Below are positions 24,561 to 34,087 of a stretch of DNA of 64,000 nucleotides, one piece after another. The number at the start of each line of letters is the position of its first letter. Within the stretch, counting starts at the first letter, position 1. Position numbers and translations under genes: made by a program. The DNA is from Roseateles hydrophilus (lineage in GTDB: Bacteria > Pseudomonadota > Gammaproteobacteria > Burkholderiales > Burkholderiaceae_C): positions 930,001 to 994,000 of the forward strand of contig NZ_JAPPUY010000002.1 in the NCBI RefSeq assembly GCF_026712245.1, written 5' to 3'. The notes under the pieces are model-generated. The model saw nothing but the letters and a program-made list of their open reading frames with translations. It ran no database searches and was not told the DNA's origin.

Positions 24561-25772
24561 CTATTTCACCCAGGTGTTGAGCTGGATGATGGGCAGCAGC
24601 ACGGCCAGCACGATGAGCAGCACGATGGCGCCCATGGCGACGATGAGCAGCGGCTCCAGCAGCGTGGCGGCGGCCATGGAGCGGCGCGTCACTTCCACGC
24701 TGAGCTGGCGCGCGGCGCGGCTCAGCATCTCAGGCAACTGGCCGGTCTGCTCGCCCAGCCGCGCGAACATGGCCAGGATGCCGGGGAAGCGCTTCTTGCC
24801 GGCCAGCGCCGAGCCCAGCGGCGCGCCCTCGCGCACCTGCACCAGCGCGTCCAGCGCGTCGGCCTGCATGGCGCGGTTGGACAGCGTCTCGGCCGCCGCC
24901 TGCAGCGCCTTCAGGATGGGCACGCCGGCCGAGGCCAGCATGGCCAGCGTGCCGGCGAAGCGTGCCGCGTTGTAGCCGCGCGCCAGCCGGCCGATCAGCG
25001 GCACACCCAGCAGCGCCGCGTCGAAGCGCAGCCGGAAGGCGGGTGCCTTCAGCGCCTGGCGCAGCAGCAGCGCGCCGCCCACGGTGGCCGCAAGCAGCGC
25101 CCAGCCCCAGGTGCGCACGAAGTCGCTGATCGCCAGCATGGCCACGGTCAGCGCCGGGAGTGCGCGCTTGGAGCTGGTGAACACGGTGGCGATCTGCGGC
25201 ACCACGTAGGTGACGAGGAAGATCACGATCAGCACCGAGATCGCCGAGATGATGGCCGGGTAGGCCATGGCGCCGACGAGCTTGCCCTTGAGGTCCTCGC
25301 TGGCCTCCAGGTCGTCGGCCAGCTTCTCCAGCACCTGGCCCAGCGCGCCGCTCTGCTCGCCGGCCGCCACCACGCCGCGGTAGACGTCGTCGAACTCACG
25401 CGGCGCCGTGGCCAGCGCCCGCGCGAACGCCGAGCCGGCATTCACCTCGGCCTTGAGCTGGCTGATGAGCTCGCGCTGACGCCCGTCCTCGCTCTCGTCG
25501 GCCAGCGCCGTCAGCGCCCGCTCGATGGGCAGGCCCGAGCCCACCAGGCCGGCGAGCTGGCGCGTCCAGACAGCCAGCGCCGTGGTGCTGAACACGCGGC
25601 GCGTGAAGCGGCTGGACTCCGGCGCGCCATGCTGCTGCACCGGCTCGATGGACAGCGGCGTCAGCCCCTGGGCGCGCACGGCGGCGCGCGCAGCGCGCGG
25701 GTTGTCGGCTTCGATCAGGCCGCTGCTCTGGCGGCCGGCGTCGGTGAGGGCTTCGTACTTGTAGGCGGGCAC
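24561..25772 (-). CDS. gspF: Type II secretion system inner-membrane platform protein GspF
   Basis: 403 aa, the family length. It opens MPAYKYEALTDAGRQSSGLI and carries two T2SF domains, each ending in a hydrophobic segment, for example PAIISAISVLIVIFLVTYVV. The last membrane stretch is LEPLLIVAMGAIVLLIVLAV near the C-terminus. GspF links the GspE ATPase with the pseudopilus base. It is the last core gene in the gspG-to-gspF run and follows gspE by one base. Confidence 0.97.
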   Translation of the reverse strand: MPAYKYEALTDAGRQSSGLIEADNPRAARAAVRAQGLTPLSIEPVQQHGAPESSRFTRRVFSTTALAVWTRQLAGLVGSGLPIERALTALADESEDGRQRELISQLKAEVNAGSAFARALATAPREFDDVYRGVVAAGEQSGALGQVLEKLADDLEASEDLKGKLVGAMAYPAIISAISVLIVIFLVTYVVPQIATVFTSSKRALPALTVAMLAISDFVRTWGWALLAATVGGALLLRQALKAPAFRLRFDAALLGVPLIGRLARGYNAARFAGTLAMLASAGVPILKALQAAAETLSNRAMQADALDALVQVREGAPLGSALAGKKRFPGILAMFARLGEQTGQLPEMLSRAARQLSVEVTRRSMAAATLLEPLLIVAMGAIVLLIVLAVLLPIIQLNTWVK

Positions 25773-25773
25773 G

Positions 25774-27201
25774 TCAACCCTCTCGGGTCACGCGGAGGAC
25801 TTCCTCCAGCGACGTGATGCCAGCCTCGATCAGCCGTTCGCCGTCCTCGCGCATGGAGCGCAGCCCGGCGGCCTGTGCCGCGGCCAGCAGCGCGCTCTCG
25901 GCGGCGCGGTTGTGGATGAGGCTGCGCACGGCGTCGTCGGCCACCATCAGTTCGTAGACGCCGGTGCGACCCTTGTAGCCGGTGTGGCCGCAGGCCTCGC
26001 AGCCCACGGGGTGCCAGCGCTGGTGTTCATCCTGCGTCTTGCACACCGGGCACAGCCGGCGTACCAGGCGCTGCGCCAGCACGCCCAGCAGCGAGCTGCT
26101 GAGCAGAAAGGGCTCCACGCCCATGTCGGTCAGCCGCGTGACGGCGCTGGGCGCGTCGTTGGTGTGCAGCGTGGCCAGCACGAGGTGGCCCGTGAGGGAC
26201 GCCTGGATGGCGATCTGCGCGGTCTCGTAGTCGCGGATCTCGCCGATCATGATGACGTCCGGGTCCTGGCGCAGGATGGCGCGCAAGGCCTTGGCGAAGG
26301 TCAGGTCGATCTTGGCGTTGACCTGCGTCTGGCCGATGCCGGGCAGCTCGTACTCGATCGGGTCTTCCACCGTCAGCACGTTGGTGGTGCTGGTGTCCAC
26401 CGTCTGCAGCGACGCGTACAGCGAGGTCGTCTTGCCCGAGCCCGTGGGGCCGGTGACGAGCACGATGCCATGCGGCTGCTGCACCAGGCGCTTGAAGGCC
26501 GACAGCACGCTGCCGTCCATGCCCAGGCCTTCGAGCGTGAACTTGGATTCGCTCTTGTCCAGCAGGCGCAGCACGGCGCGCTCGCCGTGGGCCGACGGCA
26601 GCGTGGACACGCGCACGTCGATCGCTCGGCCGCCGATGCGCAGCGAGATGCGGCCGTCCTGCGGCAGGCGCTTCTCGGCAATGTCCAGCTCGGCCATGAT
26701 CTTCAGCCGGCTGATCAGCGCCGCGTGCAGTGCCTTGTTGGGCTGCACCACCTCGCGCAGCGTGCCGTCGACGCGGAAGCGCACCGAGCTGCTGCGCTCG
26801 TAGGGCTCGATGTGGATGTCGCTCGCGCCGTCCTTGGCGGCCTGCGTCAGCAGCGCGTTGAGCATGCGGATGATGGGCGCGTCGTTGGCGGCTTCCAGCA
26901 GGTCTTCCACGGCGGGCAGGTCCTGCATCATGCGGCTCAGGTCCACGGCGCTCTCGACCTCGCCCACCACCGTGGCCGCGCTGCTCTCGCTGCCGGCGTA
27001 GGCGGCGCTGATGCGCTCGGCCAGCGTGTTGGCAGGCTCGGATTCCAGCCGGTCCACGGCGTACAGGCGCTGCACTTCGGACAGCGTGGCCCAGTCCACA
27101 TCGGGCGCGGCCCACAGCGTCAGGGCGCTGCCGTCGTCCTCCAGCAGCACGCGGTGGGCCTTGGCGAAGGCATAGGGCAGGGGGTGGCGGGGCATGGCCA
27201 T
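25774..27201 (-). CDS. gspE: Type II secretion system ATPase GspE
   Basis: 475 aa; MPRHPLPYAF at 27195 is an alternative start two codons in. A Walker A motif (GPTGSGKTTSLYA) and the Asp/His-box regions (DPDVIMIGEIRDYETA, TGHLVLATLHTNDA) define the secretion ATPase core. A CxxC...CxxC zinc-binding element (CPVCKTQDEH, then CEACGHTGYKGRTGVYEL) is typical of GspE. It powers pseudopilus assembly from the cytoplasm. The gspD stop lies just downstream of the upstream gene with a 16-nt gap. Confidence 0.97.
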   Translation of the reverse strand: MAMPRHPLPYAFAKAHRVLLEDDGSALTLWAAPDVDWATLSEVQRLYAVDRLESEPANTLAERISAAYAGSESSAATVVGEVESAVDLSRMMQDLPAVEDLLEAANDAPIIRMLNALLTQAAKDGASDIHIEPYERSSSVRFRVDGTLREVVQPNKALHAALISRLKIMAELDIAEKRLPQDGRISLRIGGRAIDVRVSTLPSAHGERAVLRLLDKSESKFTLEGLGMDGSVLSAFKRLVQQPHGIVLVTGPTGSGKTTSLYASLQTVDTSTTNVLTVEDPIEYELPGIGQTQVNAKIDLTFAKALRAILRQDPDVIMIGEIRDYETAQIAIQASLTGHLVLATLHTNDAPSAVTRLTDMGVEPFLLSSSLLGVLAQRLVRRLCPVCKTQDEHQRWHPVGCEACGHTGYKGRTGVYELMVADDAVRSLIHNRAAESALLAAAQAAGLRSMREDGERLIEAGITSLEEVLRVTREG

Positions 27202-27217
27202 GGCTGCGGGGCCGTTC

Positions 27218-29407
27218 TTACTGCTGCGGCGCGGGCTTGGCGGCCGGCGTCTTGGCCTCGGGCAGCACGGGCGCGCCGGTGTCGGGCAGCAGCACGCTCT
27301 TGCCCGGCTGTGCGCCCTGCTGCACCGCGCGGATGCTGTCGTAGCGGCCCAGCGTCAGCTCGTTGGCGCCGTCCGCCGTGCGCAGCACCACCGGGCGCAG
27401 GAAGACCATCAGGTTGGTCTTCACGCGCTTGCGGTTCTTGCTGCTGAACAGGTTGCCCAGCACCGGGATCTTGGACAGGCCCGGCACGCCGTCGTCGCCG
27501 TCGGTGTACTCGTCCTTCATCAGGCCGCCAAGCACGATGATGTCGCCGTCGTCCACGACCACCGAGGTCTCGATGGCGCTCTTGTCCAGCGTCGGACCCT
27601 GCGTGCCGCTGCTGCCGGGCACGACGGAGGAGTTCTCCTGGTAGACCACCATGCGCACCGTGCCGCCTTCGCCGATCTGGCTCTTGATCTTCAGCGTCAG
27701 GCCCACGTCCTTGCGGTCCACGGTGGTGAACGGGTTGACCGTGCCGCCGGTGCTGGAGCCGGTGTTGGCGTAGGAGCCGGTCACGAAGGGCACGTTCTGG
27801 CCGATGACGATGCGGGCCTCCTCGTTGTCCAGCGACACGAGGTTGGGCGTGGACAGCACGTTGGCGCCGCTCTGGCTCTCGAAGAAGTTGGCCACCGCGC
27901 CCAGCGTGTACAGGCTGCCGAACTTCTTCAGCAGGCCGATGTTCAGGCCGGTGGGCGCAGAGGCGCTGGCCAGTGCCGTCGTCACGCCCGAGGTGCCGTT
28001 GGCCACGGCACCGGTGGCGTTGATGATGTTGGCCAGGCCGGTGCCGTAGTTGGTGCCGGCGCCGTAGATGGTGGCGTCGCCGCTCTTGCCGAACATGTTC
28101 TGCCACTGCACGCCGAACTGGCCGGCCTTGGTGTTGTCGATCTTGACGATCAGCGACTCGACATAGACCTGCGCGCGGCGCGCATCCAACTGCTCGATGA
28201 CGGCGCGTACCTGGCGGTACAGCGGCTCGGCGGCCGTGATGATCAGCGAGTTGGTGGACGGGTCGGCCTGCACGAAGCCGCCGGTGGACGGGCCGGCCGA
28301 GGCGTTCAGCGGCGAGGTGGCCGCCGAGGACAGGCCGGTCGCGCTGGTGCTGCTGTTGGTGGTGGTCGTCGTGGTGTTGGTCTGCCCGCCGAAGCTGGTG
28401 CCCGCGCCGGCCAGGCCGCCGGTGCCGCTGCTGGTGCTGTTGCCACCGCCCGCGCTGCTGGACGAGCCCGCGCTGAAGGCCGCGCGCAGCACGGTGGCCA
28501 ACTTGGTGGCGTCGGCGTTCTTCAGGTAGACGACGCGGATCTGGTTGCCGCCGCCGTCGGCGCTGGGCTGATCCAGCTTGTCGACCATGGCGCGCACGGC
28601 GGCCAGGCGGGCCGGGTTGCTGGCGCGCAGGATCAGGCCGTTGGAGCGCGGGTCCACCAGCACGTTGACGGCGCTGCTGCTCTGGCCCGGCACGGCGGCT
28701 GCCGCGGTCTGGCCGCCATCGGCCAGGCGCTGCACCAGCGGCGCCAGGTCGGCCGCCACGGCGTGCTTCAGCGGCACCAGCTCGATGTCGCTGGTGCCCG
28801 GCGTGTCCATCGCCGCGATGATCTTGGCGATGCGGTTCAGGTTGTCCGCGTAGTCCGTGATCACCAGGCTGTTGTTGCCCGGGTTGGCGTTGATGGTGTT
28901 GTTGGGGCTGATCAGCGGGCGCAGCACGGCCACCAGGTTGTTGGCGTTCTCGTGCTGCACGCGGAAGATCTGCGTGAGGATCTGGTCGCCGCGGGCGTTG
29001 GTGCTTTCCACCGCCACCGAGCCGGCCTGCAGCTTGGCATCGGCTTCGGGCAGCACCTTCAGGAAGCCGGCGGACTCCACCACCGTGAAGCCCAGGCCGC
29101 GCAGCGCCGCCAGGTAGTTGCGGTAGGCCTCGCCCACCGACACCGCCTGCTCGCTGTACACCGTGATGGTGCCCTTGACGCGCGGGTCGATGATGATCTG
29201 GCGGTCCATCATGACGCCGATGGCGCGCGTGACGGCCTCGATGTCGGCGTTGACGAAGTTCAGCGTCACCGGCGAGCTGGCCTTGACGGCCGGGCCCTTG
29301 GTGCGGGCGCGCTGCACGCTGGCGTTGTCGGGCTGGGCGTGCGCGCTGCCGGCGGCCAGCAGCAGGGCGGCGAGGGCGGTGGCGGTGCGGTGGAGATTCA
29401 TGATCAT
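27218..29407 (-). CDS. gspD: Type II secretion system outer-membrane secretin GspD
   Basis: 729 aa. A signal peptide (ATALAALLLAAGSAHA) is followed by an N0 domain (VTLNFVNADIEAVTRAIGVM), repeated N1-N3 secretin domains (ILTQIFRVQHENANNLVAVL and relatives) and a C-terminal secretin core (VLSTPNLVSLDNEEARIVIG). A Ser/Thr/Gly-rich insert of about 65 residues, including a run of six threonines, interrupts N3. It forms the outer-membrane pore for folded exoproteins. The start overlaps gspN by ATGA. Confidence 0.97.
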   Translation of the reverse strand: MIMNLHRTATALAALLLAAGSAHAQPDNASVQRARTKGPAVKASSPVTLNFVNADIEAVTRAIGVMMDRQIIIDPRVKGTITVYSEQAVSVGEAYRNYLAALRGLGFTVVESAGFLKVLPEADAKLQAGSVAVESTNARGDQILTQIFRVQHENANNLVAVLRPLISPNNTINANPGNNSLVITDYADNLNRIAKIIAAMDTPGTSDIELVPLKHAVAADLAPLVQRLADGGQTAAAAVPGQSSSAVNVLVDPRSNGLILRASNPARLAAVRAMVDKLDQPSADGGGNQIRVVYLKNADATKLATVLRAAFSAGSSSSAGGGNSTSSGTGGLAGAGTSFGGQTNTTTTTTNSSTSATGLSSAATSPLNASAGPSTGGFVQADPSTNSLIITAAEPLYRQVRAVIEQLDARRAQVYVESLIVKIDNTKAGQFGVQWQNMFGKSGDATIYGAGTNYGTGLANIINATGAVANGTSGVTTALASASAPTGLNIGLLKKFGSLYTLGAVANFFESQSGANVLSTPNLVSLDNEEARIVIGQNVPFVTGSYANTGSSTGGTVNPFTTVDRKDVGLTLKIKSQIGEGGTVRMVVYQENSSVVPGSSGTQGPTLDKSAIETSVVVDDGDIIVLGGLMKDEYTDGDDGVPGLSKIPVLGNLFSSKNRKRVKTNLMVFLRPVVLRTADGANELTLGRYDSIRAVQQGAQPGKSVLLPDTGAPVLPEAKTPAAKPAPQQ

Positions 29408-30276
29408 CCGATCGTCAGGACAGAGCGCGCGCCTTGGCGGCGCCCGATGATGTTCAGCAGGTTGTTCAGCGCTTCCTCGCGGCCCGGCGCGGCGGCGGCC
29501 TCGCCGGTGAAGCGGCTCTTGCCGCCCGGGTTGAGCGTGCCCACGCCGTTGAGCTGCAGCGCGCCCTCCAGCGTGGACAGCTGCAGCGTGCTGGAGCCCG
29601 GGGTGGCGGTGTCAGCGTTCAGGTCCAGCCGGTAGCTGCCCAGCGGCGCGACCGTGGAGATGCGCGAGGACAGGTTGCTCAGCTCCAGCTGCAGGCTGCC
29701 GGATTGGCGCCAGCGCCCCTGTGCCGACTCCAGCACGAACTCGCGCGCCGTGAGCCGCAGCGTACCGCCCAGTTGCAGCGTGTTCCACGGCGTGCCCAGC
29801 CCAGCCAGCACGCCGGCCGGCAGGCGGGCCAGCCAGTCGGCGCGGTTCTCGAGCGCGATGCGGGTGCGGCCCAGCCCGGGCTGGATGAGGAAGCGCAGCT
29901 CGCCGTTGATGCAGCAGTCCTGTCGCGCGGCGAGCTGCAGGCCCAGGCCCTGCAGGCTCATACGCCAGTGCAGGCGGCCGGGCAGCGAGGCCGCATCGCG
30001 GCTGCCGTCACCGCCGGTCAGCACCAGCACGCCCGAGCCGTTCCAGATGCTGCCGCGGGTGTCGACCACCAGCACATGGCCGGCGCTCGCCGAAGCCAGC
30101 CAGCCGGCCAGCCAACTGGCGGGTGCGAACACGATGACGGCGGCCAGCAGTCCCGCCACCAGGCCGGCGATGCTCCAGCGCCGCGCCGGGTCCATGCGTG
30201 CGGGCCGGGCAGTTGGCAGCGCGTTCGCCGTCAGGCCGGCGTCACCGCTGTGCTTGCGTTGCAACCAGGCCATCAC
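29404..30276 (-). CDS. gspN: Type II secretion system protein GspN
   Basis: 290 aa. A single N-terminal membrane segment (IAGLVAGLLAAVIVFAPASW at about 36-56) is followed by a periplasmic beta-rich domain with VDTRGSIWNGSGVLVLTGGD and LQLGGTLRLTAREF, as in GspN. Its role in the machine is accessory and absent in many systems. It overlaps gspM upstream and gspD downstream by 4 nt each. Confidence 0.88.
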   Translation of the reverse strand: MMAWLQRKHSGDAGLTANALPTARPARMDPARRWSIAGLVAGLLAAVIVFAPASWLAGWLASASAGHVLVVDTRGSIWNGSGVLVLTGGDGSRDAASLPGRLHWRMSLQGLGLQLAARQDCCINGELRFLIQPGLGRTRIALENRADWLARLPAGVLAGLGTPWNTLQLGGTLRLTAREFVLESAQGRWRQSGSLQLELSNLSSRISTVAPLGSYRLDLNADTATPGSSTLQLSTLEGALQLNGVGTLNPGGKSRFTGEAAAAPGREEALNNLLNIIGRRQGARSVLTIG

Positions 30277-30803
30277 GCACCCCCTCCGAGGCTGAGCACC
30301 AGCGTGCCCGAATAGCCCTTGGGGCCACGCGCCAGCTGCGCTTCGACCGGGCGTGCGCGCGCCGCGGCACGGGCTTCACCCAGCCAGGCCTGCAAGGCCG
30401 GCGGTGCGATGCCGTTGAAGGTGACGACGGCGCGGTCGCCCGTGAGGCTGAGCTTGGCCACCGGGCCCAGGTGCTCGACGGACGCGGTGAGCGCCGCCTG
30501 CGCCTGGGCGGGCGGCACGGCCGGTGCGGCCTGAAGCACGCGGGCCTCCTGGGCTTGGGCCTGCATGCGCTGCAGCTGCAGTTCCAGCTGGTCGAGCTCG
30601 GCGGGCGCCGTCTTCAGCGTGCGCAAGGCCGGTGCCAGCAGCAGCGCCCAGCCCAGCAGCAGGGCCAGCAGCACACCGGCGGTGGTCAGCGCGAAGCGCT
30701 CACGCTCGCCGAGCGCCTGCCATTGCGTCAGCGCCTGCGTGCGCAGCTGGCGCCACTGGGCCGTGAGGCTGTCGCCGCCGGCGGAGGAAGAGGGGCGTGC
30801 CAT
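30273..30803 (-). CDS. gspM: Type II secretion system protein GspM
   Basis: 176 aa. A short cytoplasmic part, one membrane helix (FALTTAGVLLALLLGWALLL, about 42-61) and a periplasmic ferredoxin-like domain fit GspM. It stabilises GspL in the inner-membrane platform. Start and stop overlap gspL and gspN. Identification relies on size, topology and position, since GspM sequences diverge. Confidence 0.88.
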   Translation of the reverse strand: MARPSSSAGGDSLTAQWRQLRTQALTQWQALGERERFALTTAGVLLALLLGWALLLAPALRTLKTAPAELDQLELQLQRMQAQAQEARVLQAAPAVPPAQAQAALTASVEHLGPVAKLSLTGDRAVVTFNGIAPPALQAWLGEARAAARARPVEAQLARGPKGYSGTLVLSLGGGA

Positions 30804-32053
30804 CAGCGTCGTCCTTGCGCGGCGGCGCGGCTGAGGGTCAGCTTGCCGTCGCTCGCGTCCAGTTGCCAGCCGTCGCTTTGCAGCTGGCTGCGGAAGTTGT
30901 CGATCTGCGGCGGGGTCCAGCCCGGCGCCGCGAGGGTGAGCCGCCCGGGCTCGAAGGCCAGCGCGTCGGCGGGCGGGCGGTCGGCCGGCCAGGCTGTGGC
31001 GGCGGCGCCCAGCAGGGCTTCCAGGTCCGCGTCGCCGACGGCACCGGCGCCGGTGCGCAGTAGGTCCAGCTGCTTCTGCATCTGCACCGGCGCGTCCAGC
31101 ACGGCGCGCACCTGCGGGAAGGCCGCGGTCAGCGTGCTGCGCTGGCTGTCACGGCGCGCACTGATCTCGCGCTGCAGATGCCAGGCGCGGTAGTTCAGGC
31201 CCAGCACTTCCACCGCGATGAGCAGCAGCAGGCCGATGCGCACCGGCTTCCACGGGTTGTGCATCAGCGTGCGCGCAAACAGACGCAGCGCCCGCACACC
31301 GCGGGCGCGCGGCGCGAGTTCGAACTGGCGCAGGTCCCAGCCGTTGTCGATGACGGCGAGCGCGCGCTGGGCCGGGGTCTGCACGCTGACGGCATGGCCC
31401 AGCCAGCGCTCGGCAGCCGTGGCGGCGGACGGGGTGGCCGTCCACTGCGGAGCCGGCGTGCCTTCAGTGGCGATGAGCTGGCGCGTCAGACTGCCCTGCA
31501 GCGGCAGCGTCGCCACGCCGCCGGCATGGCTCCAGCGCAGTGCCAGTTCATCGCTGCCGTGGGGCTCGAAGACATGGCCGCGCGGCACCTCGTCGGGCCA
31601 GGACAGCGGCGCGATGCGGTCGACGAAGACCTGGGCGGCGTCCAGCTCGGCCAGGTGGCTCATCAGCCAGGGCCGCGACGCGATGGCCACCCAGGCGGTG
31701 TCACCGCCGCCGCTGTCGGGCGCCAGCGCGAAGTGCAGGCTGTCGGGCTCGTCCAGCAGCGACTCCTCCAGCCGGCCTGCCAGCGCGGCGCGCATCTGGC
31801 GGCCGGCGTGTGGAAGTGCCAGCTGGCGCCAGCTGACGTCGGACTCGGCGACCACGGCGATGACCGTGCCGGCCGCCGGCAGCGCGGTGGCCGCCGAGCG
31901 GCCCTCGCGGTCGATCTGGCGGCCGTCGGCCGTCAGTGCCCAGTCGTACTCGCGGGCCGTGCCGGCGCGGGCCATGTCGGACGCGGCAGGCGTGGCCCGT
32001 TCCGCCGCGCGCAGGCGGTTTCTGGGGGGCAGGAATAGCAGCAGGGTGCTCAT
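30803..32053 (-). CDS. gspL: Type II secretion system protein GspL
   Basis: 416 aa. The N-terminal cytoplasmic actin-like domain (LLFLPPRNRLRAAE, then SDVSWRQLALPHAGRQMRAALAG without an obvious active site) is followed by one membrane segment near 270-290 (PVRIGLLLLIAVEVLGLNYR) and a periplasmic domain. GspL connects the GspE ATPase to the membrane platform. It is preceded by a 68-bp gap after gspK, in which nothing distinct was seen. Confidence 0.92.
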   Translation of the reverse strand: MSTLLLFLPPRNRLRAAERATPAASDMARAGTAREYDWALTADGRQIDREGRSAATALPAAGTVIAVVAESDVSWRQLALPHAGRQMRAALAGRLEESLLDEPDSLHFALAPDSGGGDTAWVAIASRPWLMSHLAELDAAQVFVDRIAPLSWPDEVPRGHVFEPHGSDELALRWSHAGGVATLPLQGSLTRQLIATEGTPAPQWTATPSAATAAERWLGHAVSVQTPAQRALAVIDNGWDLRQFELAPRARGVRALRLFARTLMHNPWKPVRIGLLLLIAVEVLGLNYRAWHLQREISARRDSQRSTLTAAFPQVRAVLDAPVQMQKQLDLLRTGAGAVGDADLEALLGAAATAWPADRPPADALAFEPGRLTLAAPGWTPPQIDNFRSQLQSDGWQLDASDGKLTLSRAAAQGRR

Positions 32054-32121
32054 GGGGGCAGGCAGGCGCGGCGCATTCTAGGAGGGGGCTGTGACGGGTC
32101 TGGCCAGGGCGGTGCGAGCAC

Positions 32122-33090
32122 TCAGCGGTCCAGCAGTTGGCTGACCCGTTCGCGGGCCAGCACGGTGGTGGTCTTGCCCTGGCGCTCGACGAGCGAGCGC
32201 TGTTCGAGCTGGCGCTCGTCCAGCCGCAGCCGGCCCGTCACGATGAAGTAGGACGAATTGACCGACGCGCGGTCGGCGGCGATCTGCACATTGCCCGACA
32301 GCAGGGCGGCGGCATCGGTGATTGCCTTGAAGGCCTGGCCCTTGCGGGCCTGCACCAGGCGCTCGGCGGAGGCCAGGTCGATGTTGAGCAGCGCGGCGAT
32401 GACCTCACGCGGCGCGGTATTCAGGTTGACCGGCGTGGCCTTGGGCAGCAGCACCACGTAGGGCTGCAGGCGCCGCACGGTGTCGGTGTCCAGCCCCAGC
32501 CAGGTGAGCTGGTCCAGGCCGGCAGGCTGCAGCGGGCCGCTGCTGGCGATGCTGGTGGGCGCGCTCGCGCCGCTGGCCGGCGCAGGGTAGGCGGCGCGCA
32601 GGCCGTCGATGATGAGCGCCGCCGTGCCTGGCGGTGCGCCCACCTGGCTGCACAGCTGGTTGAGCACCAGGGCCTCGGCCGCCGGCACCTGCGGCCCTGG
32701 CAGCAGCGCGCGCAGGTTGTAGCGGCTTTGTGCGTCTTCGATGTAGCCGGACAGGAAGGCCTCGGGGCCGTCGTCGCTGGCGGTGGACTTGTCGGCCGCG
32801 AGGAAGGTGGACAGGCGGGACTCGGCCAGCGGCGTGGCCCAGAAGTCGTTGAGCTCGTCGACGCTGGGCGAGTCGCTCTTGAGGATGAGCCTCGCCCAGT
32901 CCAGCGCGCCCTGCAGCACCCACACGCTCTGCGCCCGGGCGCGGTCGGCGGCCTCCACCTGCACCGCGCGGTACTGCTGCCACACCATGCCGGCGGCCAG
33001 GCTGGCGATCAGCGTGACGATGATCATGGCCGTCAGCAGCGCGGTGCCGGCCTGCGCCCGGCGCGGTGACAGCCGTGCGGTGGCCTTCAT
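32122..33090 (-). CDS. gspK: Type II secretion system minor pseudopilin GspK
   Basis: 322 aa, the large pseudopilin. A prepilin leader ends at AGTALLTAMIIVTLIASLAAG; as usual for GspK the residue after cleavage is atypical (Thr and Ala instead of Phe). The globular part contains the Asp-rich helical regions of the family (DDGPEAFLSGYIEDAQSRYN). It caps the pseudopilus tip with GspI and GspJ. Its start overlaps the gspJ stop by 4 nt. Confidence 0.93.
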   Translation of the reverse strand: MKATARLSPRRAQAGTALLTAMIIVTLIASLAAGMVWQQYRAVQVEAADRARAQSVWVLQGALDWARLILKSDSPSVDELNDFWATPLAESRLSTFLAADKSTASDDGPEAFLSGYIEDAQSRYNLRALLPGPQVPAAEALVLNQLCSQVGAPPGTAALIIDGLRAAYPAPASGASAPTSIASSGPLQPAGLDQLTWLGLDTDTVRRLQPYVVLLPKATPVNLNTAPREVIAALLNIDLASAERLVQARKGQAFKAITDAAALLSGNVQIAADRASVNSSYFIVTGRLRLDERQLEQRSLVERQGKTTTVLARERVSQLLDR

Positions 33091-33722
33091 CGGACGGTCA
33101 CCTCCAGCTCGCGCGTGAGCGTGCCGTTGAGGCCGCTGCCTTCGGCGAACTGCATCGCGATGCGCAGGCCCGACGGCGGTTGCGTGGTCGCGTTCGGATT
33201 GGCGGGGCCCACGCTGGCCGTGTTGCCGGTGGACTGGCAGTTGGCCCAGGCGTTAGTCCAGAAACAGGCGAACTGCCAGCCGGCCACGCCGTCGAAGGCG
33301 CGCAGCGCCGGGTTGCGCTGGGCCAGTTGCTGGATGCCGCTGTCGCGCTGGGCCTGGAGGTCCTGCACCGTGCGCACGGCGGGGCTCTCCCAGCGCCAAA
33401 GGCTGCCCTCGCGCAGGCTCCACACCACGACCTGCAGGCCGCCGGGGGACTGGCGCGTCAGCACGAGGTTGCCGCCGTCGAAGGCCAGTGGCGGGATGCT
33501 GCTATGGCTGTCCTGAACGGCGCGCAGATCCACGTCCCACTGCGCCATGACAGTCTGCAGCCGCGCGGTCTGCGACAGGCGGGCCTGGGCGATCTCGCGG
33601 CTCTTGACGAGGGCGTCGATGCCGCGCCAGGCCATGGCCGCCATCGTGGCCATGACCACCAGCGCCACCAGCACTTCCACCAGCGTGAAGCCGCCCGCGC
33701 GGCGTGAGCGCGCCGCGTGCAT
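33087..33722 (-). CDS. gspJ: Type II secretion system minor pseudopilin GspJ
   Basis: 211 aa from the ATG at 33722, giving MHAARSRRAGGFTLVEVLVA. This is a short basic leader ending in Gly before the N-methylated Phe, cleaved by a prepilin peptidase encoded elsewhere. An upstream in-frame start would add 73 non-pilin residues and run through gspI, so it was rejected. The ATGA junction with the gspI stop supports this choice. It is a tip-complex subunit with GspI and GspK. Confidence 0.94.
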   Translation of the reverse strand: MHAARSRRAGGFTLVEVLVALVVMATMAAMAWRGIDALVKSREIAQARLSQTARLQTVMAQWDVDLRAVQDSHSSIPPLAFDGGNLVLTRQSPGGLQVVVWSLREGSLWRWESPAVRTVQDLQAQRDSGIQQLAQRNPALRAFDGVAGWQFACFWTNAWANCQSTGNTASVGPANPNATTQPPSGLRIAMQFAEGSGLNGTLTRELEVTVR

Positions 33723-34087
33723 CAGATGCGCCCCACGATGGTGGTCAGCGTCAGCATGGGCAGGCCTTCGTCGTTCTGGACGGCTGCGTCCACGCGTCGG
33801 AAGTCCGGGTTGGGCGTGGTGCTGACCCTGAGCTTGCCGGTGTAGCTGCGGCCCAGCTGCTCGCAGCTGAATGGCGCTTCGCCGACGCTGGGGAACTGCT
33901 GGTTCAGCCGCAAGTCCGTCAACGCGTTCTCGGCACACCATTGCGCGGCGCTGACCTGGGCCAGCCGGTCCGCGTTGTTGGCCAGCGCGCCGGCCGCCTT
34001 GATGCCTGCGCCGAGCGCAATGGCCACGATGACCAGTGCCACCAGCACCTCGATGAGTGTGAAACCGCGTTGCGCCGTGGTGCTCAT
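33722..34087 (-). CDS. gspI: Type II secretion system minor pseudopilin GspI
   Basis: 121 aa. The leader MSTTAQRGFTLIEVLVALVIV has Gly before Phe and Glu at position +5 of the mature protein. The globular domain is small (WCAENALTDLRLNQQFPSVG), as in GspI. It initiates tip-complex assembly. The start overlaps the gspH stop by 4 nt. Confidence 0.95.
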   Translation of the reverse strand: MSTTAQRGFTLIEVLVALVIVAIALGAGIKAAGALANNADRLAQVSAAQWCAENALTDLRLNQQFPSVGEAPFSCEQLGRSYTGKLRVSTTPNPDFRRVDAAVQNDEGLPMLTLTTIVGRI